A program made the translations under genes and the position numbers. From positions 1 through 9,518 of the forward strand of contig DJXC01000030.1 in NCBI GenBank assembly GCA_002449575.1: a DNA stretch of 9,518 nucleotides. Reading direction: 5' to 3'. How positions within the stretch are numbered: position 1 is the first letter of the stretch; each line of letters starts with the position of its first letter. The notes below the pieces were generated by a model, which had not been told where the DNA came from, made no database searches, and was given only the letters and a program-made list of their open reading frames with translations. This DNA comes from Ruminococcus sp. UBA7014 (GTDB lineage: Bacteria > Bacillota > Clostridia > Oscillospirales > Ruminococcaceae). Of the stretch, positions 6,559 to 9,518 are shown one piece after another.

Positions 6559-6589
6559 AAAAACAGCCATGCAGTTTCTGCATGGCTGT
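6559..6589 (-). terminator. Rho-independent terminator of the phosphate transporter gene
   Basis: Read on the minus strand, ACAGCCATGCAG and CTGCATGGCTGT form a perfect 12 bp stem with an AAA loop, followed by a T-run (the A-run at 6559-6563 on the plus strand). It starts 4 bp beyond the TGA of the minus-strand gene. With the ddh terminator it forms a compact back-to-back barrier between convergent genes. Confidence 0.92.
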
Positions 6590-6593
6590 CCGG

Positions 6594-8372
6594 TCAGATG
6601 CCGTTGATACTGTACTGATGTGAAAATTTTTCAAAATTGTCATTAAAGTTCTTGTTGCCAAATTTGACTTTGTTCAGATAACCATGTGTCTCAAACGTGC
6701 TGTGTGAAGTTTCTATGACAGAAACAGCAATATTGGAACAATGGTCAGAAACTCTCTCAAAATTATTCAGAATATCTGCAAGGACAAAGCCTGTTTCAAT
6801 GGTACAAGTGCCGGCTTGCAGACGGCGGACATGGTTCGCCTTGATGTCCCGTGTCAGATAGTCAATGACCTGTTCAAGCGGTTCAATATCTGCTGCATCA
6901 GATTCATCTACAGTCTTATAAACCCGATAGGCACGTTCCAGAATATCTTCCAGTGCTTCTGTCAGTACGTCCATTTCTTTCATTGCATTTTCAGAAAACT
7001 GGAGTTTCTTGTCATGAATTTCTTTTGCAATATCTGCCAGATTGATAGCGTGGTCACCCAGACGCTCAAAATCTCCGATTGCTCTCAGCACCCTTGAAGA
7101 AACCTGACTGTCATGTTCGGAAAGTGCCTGTGAAGTCAGCTGTACTAATGTCGTACCGATTTTATCTTCGTAGTCATCAAGCATGTCTTCATTTTTGAAG
7201 ACCTTTTCGACTTTTTTTTTGTCATAATCTGTCAGGAGCGAAATGCTCATGAACATAGTTTCTTTGGCAAGTTTTGCCATTTTTCGGGAAGCTTCATCAC
7301 ATTCTGTGACAGCAACAGAAGGCGTTGTCAGCAGTCTCTTGTCAAGCAATGCATGTTCTTCCTGTGTCGGTTCTGTCTCTTTGTCCGGAAGAAGCCAGTT
7401 GGCAATCTTTTCAAGCTGTTTTGCAAACGGCAGCAGCAGGACAGTTGTCAGCAGATTAAATACCGTATGAACAATCGCAATGCCGACAGAATTAATTGTC
7501 ATATCCGAGAATGCAAATCCGATTGTCATGTCCAGAATTTCATAAAGTGTCAGGAAAAAGACTGTTCCGATGATATTGAATGCGATATGAATGATACCGA
7601 CTTTTTTCGCATTCCGGTTGACACCAAAGCTGGAAATTAAAGCGGTAACACAAGTACCGATATTCTGTCCCATAATAATCGGAATCGCCATGCCGAATGT
7701 AATCGCACCGGTAGAATCTGCCAGTCTCTGGAGAATGCCAATAGATGCCGCAGAACTTTGAATCACACCTGTTACAACTGTACCGACCAGAACACCCAGA
7801 ATCGGATTATTGAATTTTGTCAGAAGCTGCTGGAATTCTTCGGAATCTTTCAGAGGCGCAACAGCATCACCCATCAGCACCATGCCGTACATCAGGACAG
7901 CGAAACCGACCAGAATGTTTCCAATATCTTTCTTTCTGCCATTTTTCGACATCATGATGAGCACTGCACCAACCAGCGCAAAAATCAGAGAGAAGTATTC
8001 CGGATTCAGAAGTGACAGCCACAGCGGACCTTCTGTATCCACTCCCATCAGACAAAGCAGCCATGTCGTAAACGTCTTGCCGATATTTGAGCCGATAATA
8101 ACAGTAACTGTCTGACTGACTTCCATCATGCCACAGTTGACCAGTCCAACCAGCATGACCGTTACTGAAGAGGAAGACTGCAATACAATTGTAATAAATG
8201 TTCCGAGGAACAGACTCAGCCATGTATTGGAAGTCAGCTTTTTGAGTGCCTGTTCCAGTTTGCCGCCTGCCATTTTTTCCAGACCGGATGACATGACATT
8301 CATTCCATACAGGAAGAATGCAAGACCGCCAATGACCATAATCACGGCTAGTACAACATCTTTCACATTCAT
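6594..8372 (-). CDS. Na+/phosphate cotransporter with C-terminal PhoU domain
   Basis: The 592-residue membrane protein belongs to the bacterial Na/Pi cotransporter family (relatives: Vibrio NptA, E. coli YjbB). It couples Na+ flow to inorganic phosphate movement across the cytoplasmic membrane. The first 325 residues hold the two inverted Na_Pi_cotrans repeats, each with the diagnostic glutamine-serine motif: QSSSS at 65-69 and QSSAAS at 205-210, each followed by a G-x-N-I-G loop (GSNIGKT 94-100, GQNIGT 235-240). About eight hydrophobic segments are visible. Residues about 355-560 are a PhoU-like helical domain with paired metal-binding motifs ERLGDH (436-441) and ERVSDH (539-544). This domain may sense phosphate status or gate transport. 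AAAGGCGG lies 8 nt before the ATG at 8372. It is a single-gene unit, with possible PhoP-like boxes upstream. In YjbB-type proteins the transport direction can be export, so import is not certain. Confidence 0.94.
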   Translation of the reverse strand: MNVKDVVLAVIMVIGGLAFFLYGMNVMSSGLEKMAGGKLEQALKKLTSNTWLSLFLGTFITIVLQSSSSVTVMLVGLVNCGMMEVSQTVTVIIGSNIGKTFTTWLLCLMGVDTEGPLWLSLLNPEYFSLIFALVGAVLIMMSKNGRKKDIGNILVGFAVLMYGMVLMGDAVAPLKDSEEFQQLLTKFNNPILGVLVGTVVTGVIQSSAASIGILQRLADSTGAITFGMAIPIIMGQNIGTCVTALISSFGVNRNAKKVGIIHIAFNIIGTVFFLTLYEILDMTIGFAFSDMTINSVGIAIVHTVFNLLTTVLLLPFAKQLEKIANWLLPDKETEPTQEEHALLDKRLLTTPSVAVTECDEASRKMAKLAKETMFMSISLLTDYDKKKVEKVFKNEDMLDDYEDKIGTTLVQLTSQALSEHDSQVSSRVLRAIGDFERLGDHAINLADIAKEIHDKKLQFSENAMKEMDVLTEALEDILERAYRVYKTVDESDAADIEPLEQVIDYLTRDIKANHVRRLQAGTCTIETGFVLADILNNFERVSDHCSNIAVSVIETSHSTFETHGYLNKVKFGNKNFNDNFEKFSHQYSINGI

Positions 8373-8422
8373 ACAAACAACCGCCTTTCAAGTGGTTTTA
8401 CTAATATTTATCATAAGCCTGA

Positions 8423-8439
8423 AAGCTTAAAATAAGCTT
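8423..8439. repeat. Short inverted repeat in the transporter leader
   Basis: AAGCTTA (8423-8429) and TAAGCTT (8433-8439) flank AAA, forming a 7 bp AT-rich hairpin. It would lie in the roughly 100 nt leader of the transporter mRNA. It could be an operator or a weak RNA hairpin; alternatively it may be chance. Confidence 0.4.
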
Positions 8440-8478
8440 GATTTCCGTGAATTTTCACAGTTTTTTCAGACCTTTTTC

Positions 8479-8507
8479 ATCATAGCAGAGAAATATAAAA
8501 TGTAGCA
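8479..8507 (-). promoter_or_regulatory. Possible promoter of the phosphate transporter gene
   Basis: On the minus strand, TGCTATGAT (8487 down to 8479) is an extended -10 element. The hexamer 17 bp upstream, TGCTAC (8507-8502), is a poor -35, which fits a promoter that depends on an activator. Transcription would start near 8472, about 100 nt before the ATG. Confidence 0.45.
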
Positions 8508-8510
8508 GAG
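8483..8510 (-). repeat. Direct repeat CTCTGCTA, 20 bp apart
   Basis: Minus-strand CTCTGCTA occurs at 8510-8503 and again at 8490-8483, a 20 bp period, close to two helical turns. One copy covers the place of the -35 and the other overlaps the extended -10, so a regulator binding both would touch the polymerase site directly. Two 8-base copies could also be chance. Confidence 0.35.
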
Positions 8511-8516
8511 TGATTA

Positions 8517-8533
8517 TGTTAAATCTATGTAAA
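8517..8533 (-). promoter_or_regulatory. Tandem PhoP-box-like repeats upstream of the transporter
   Basis: Minus-strand TTTACA (8533-8528) and TTAACA (8522-8517) are separated by 5 bp, giving the 11 bp period of Bacillus PhoP boxes, TT(A/C/T)ACA. They end about 10 bp upstream of the putative -35 (about -61 to -45), a normal place for an activator. Bacillus sites usually have more copies, so this is a half-length match in AT-rich DNA. Confidence 0.4.
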
Positions 8534-8551
8534 ATCCCGTTTCGGATTTGT

Positions 8552-8582
8552 AAAAAAATACTTCCGGAAAATTCCGGAAGTA
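8552..8582 (-). terminator. Terminator of the lipoprotein gene (typA operon)
   Basis: On the minus strand TACTTCCGGA and TCCGGAAGTA form a perfect 10 bp stem (8582-8573 with 8568-8559) around ATTT, followed by seven T (8558-8552). It begins 10 bp after the lipoprotein stop. The 220 bp gap to the transporter gene contains this terminator, the putative transporter promoter and the repeats listed above. Confidence 0.92.
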
Positions 8583-8592
8583 CGATAACGCA

Positions 8593-9327
8593 TTATGAAA
8601 TTTCTTCTGTCGGAAAACCGTTTTCTTCTGCCCATGCAAGAATTTTAGAACCGGGAAGTGCATGAATTGTACATTTTGTTTCAGCATCTTCCAGACCCCA
8701 GCTATGATAGTCAAGCTGCGGATTTAAGATATATAAATCCTGTACAGCACATCCGGTGAGCATTTCTTCCTGTGTATCAGTAACGCTTGCCGGAATTGTA
8801 AGTTCTGTCAGAGAAATACAGTTCGAGAATGCACCACGTCCGATAAAAGTTACCTCTTCCGGAATGTTCACAGAAGTCAGGCTTTCACAGTCTGCAAATG
8901 CCTGTTCACTGATAGTTGTAACAGAATCCGGCAGAGTAATGCTTGTCACATCCCATGCAGCTTCAAAGGCATAATGTCCGATTTCTGTCACCGGATAGCT
9001 TCCGATATGGGAAGTCACAACAATTTCTGTATCTGTTCCGGTAAAATCTGTAATCACAGCTCTGTCTGCAAAGACTTCATATTGCAGAACGTCCAGAGAA
9101 GTTGCACCGGCATCAATTTCGAGAGAATCCGGAATGACAGTTTCTTCCGGAGTTTCTGTTGTCGGGAAGATATAGACAGTATTGGAATCCGGGTCATAGG
9201 AAGCATTTTCGGGAAGTTCTGTCTCTGTAGGTGCAGCAGTTTCTTCCGGTTCTTGTGTAATCGGTTTGGAAGCGCATCCGCTGCAAAGCAGCAGCACAGA
9301 AGCGCAGAATATTGCTAATTTTTTCAT
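8593..9327 (-). CDS. Leucine-rich-repeat (BspA-type) surface lipoprotein
   Basis: The 244-residue product is an exported, probably membrane-anchored protein with LRR_5/BspA-type repeats. MKK and a hydrophobic stretch (residues 4-14) lead to CSGC with Cys18 as the likely lipidated residue. The lipobox is imperfect because position -3 is Cys instead of the usual Leu. A Thr/Glu/Pro-rich linker follows (about 21-65). Residues 84-114 resemble the entry strand of BspA domains. Three exact 23-residue repeats then run 115-137, 138-160 and 161-183, each with the pattern I-x2-x-AF-x-x-C/W-x-x-(L/V)TS(I/V)xxPxxVT. The C-terminal IHALPGSKILAWAEENGF is the usual cap of this family. Such repeats bind proteins or glycans; the ligand here is unknown. 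Its ATG overlaps the typA stop (ATGA), and its AGAGGT site lies inside typA, so it is probably translated by coupling. Confidence 0.92.
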   Translation of the reverse strand: MKKLAIFCASVLLLCSGCASKPITQEPEETAAPTETELPENASYDPDSNTVYIFPTTETPEETVIPDSLEIDAGATSLDVLQYEVFADRAVITDFTGTDTEIVVTSHIGSYPVTEIGHYAFEAAWDVTSITLPDSVTTISEQAFADCESLTSVNIPEEVTFIGRGAFSNCISLTELTIPASVTDTQEEMLTGCAVQDLYILNPQLDYHSWGLEDAETKCTIHALPGSKILAWAEENGFPTEEIS

Positions 9328-9518
9328 GCTTTTTTACCTCTTTGTTTTGCTCTCTGGGCATTGTCCAGAATTCTTTTGCGGATTCTCAGGCTTTTCGGAG
9401 TAACTTCCAGAAGTTCATCATCAGCCAGAAATTCCAGACAGTCTTCCAGACTCATAATTCTCGGCGGTACAAGACGAAGTGCATCATCACTTCCGCTTGC
9501 ACGGGTATTTGTCAGGTG
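9324..9518 (-). CDS. typA: TypA/BipA ribosome-associated GTPase, C-terminal end only
   Basis: The last 64 residues of TypA (BipA), a translational GTPase of the EF-G superfamily that binds the 70S ribosome and assists 50S assembly and growth under stress or cold. The frame enters from beyond base 9518 on the minus strand and ends at TGA 9326-9324. The segment TNTRASGSDDALRLVPPR followed by MSLEDCLEFLADDELLEVTP and the basic end SLRIRKRILDNAQRAKQRGKKA is the highly conserved C-terminal signature of the family. The GTPase domain lies outside the window. It overlaps the next gene by 4 bp, so the two share an mRNA. Confidence 0.96.
   Translation of the reverse strand, partial: HLTNTRASGSDDALRLVPPRIMSLEDCLEFLADDELLEVTPKSLRIRKRILDNAQRAKQRGKKA

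Noticed and set aside
6510..6589. Paired hairpins between ddh and the transporter as a mobile-element end or small RNA
   Set aside because: Each hairpin has a T-run on the proper strand just after a stop codon, so they are two convergent terminators. The stems differ in sequence and no target duplication is seen.
5393..6661. A 422-codon open frame on the minus strand opposite ddh
   Set aside because: The plus strand encodes an unmistakable diaminopimelate dehydrogenase with promoter, ribosome-binding site and terminator. The antisense frame runs through both terminators and the ddh promoter, and its product (rich in Phe, Cys, Ile and His) has no domain. It is an artefact of codon bias.
7867..8391. 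Second minus-strand frame overlapping the start of the Na/Pi transporter
   Set aside because: It is out of frame with the transporter, whose membrane repeats and QSSS motifs are clear. The ribosome-binding site serves ATG 8372, not this frame.
1..9518. CRISPR array, phage, IS element, defence or toxin-antitoxin system
   Set aside because: No regularly spaced repeats, transposase or integrase motifs, or small paired toxin-like genes are visible. All sizeable genes have clear housekeeping, sporulation or surface roles, apart from the one coiled-coil protein.

Overview
The window looks like chromosomal DNA from an anaerobic, endospore-forming clostridium, most likely Oscillospiraceae (Ruminococcus-like). 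The reasons are: an adjacent pair of spore-coat basement-layer genes (sipL-like DUF3794/LysM protein and spoIVA); a clostridial-type meso-diaminopimelate dehydrogenase; a BspA-type leucine-rich-repeat lipoprotein; purine-rich Shine-Dalgarno sites; moderate GC (about mid-40s % by eye); and strong use of GAA, CTG and CGG codons. Species cannot be fixed from the sequence alone.

Layout, left to right. (1) Positions 1-1675, plus strand: the end of a cell-surface polysaccharide locus, with the C-terminal two thirds of a GT4 glycosyltransferase followed by a GDP-sugar SDR enzyme (RMD/GMD-like). (2) 1763-2143, plus: a 126-residue protein that is nearly all coiled coil and has no recognised family, preceded by a hairpin and closed by a strong terminator. 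(3) 2179-5314, plus: a sporulation operon. A good match to a sigma-E promoter drives the sipL-like gene and then spoIVA, 15 bp apart, followed by a hairpin terminator. Both proteins act together in the mother cell at the forespore surface. (4) 5432-6544, plus: a monocistronic diaminopimelate dehydrogenase gene with a textbook extended -10 vegetative promoter and its own terminator. (5) 6559-8533, minus: a Na+/phosphate cotransporter with a C-terminal PhoU domain, convergent with ddh. Its upstream region carries two TTNACA-type boxes 11 bp apart that resemble PhoP boxes. (6) 8552-9518, minus: the 3' end of typA/bipA, overlapping by 4 bp (ATGA) a leucine-rich-repeat lipoprotein gene, with a terminator after it.

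The window is mostly housekeeping and sporulation genes. I see no phage, IS element, CRISPR array, tRNA, rRNA or defence island. The points most worth checking are the sipL-spoIVA pairing under a sigma-E-like promoter, the cysteine richness of the SipL-like protein, the orphan coiled-coil gene, the possible phosphate control of the transporter, the typA-lipoprotein coupling, and an extreme over-use of the word CCGGAA.
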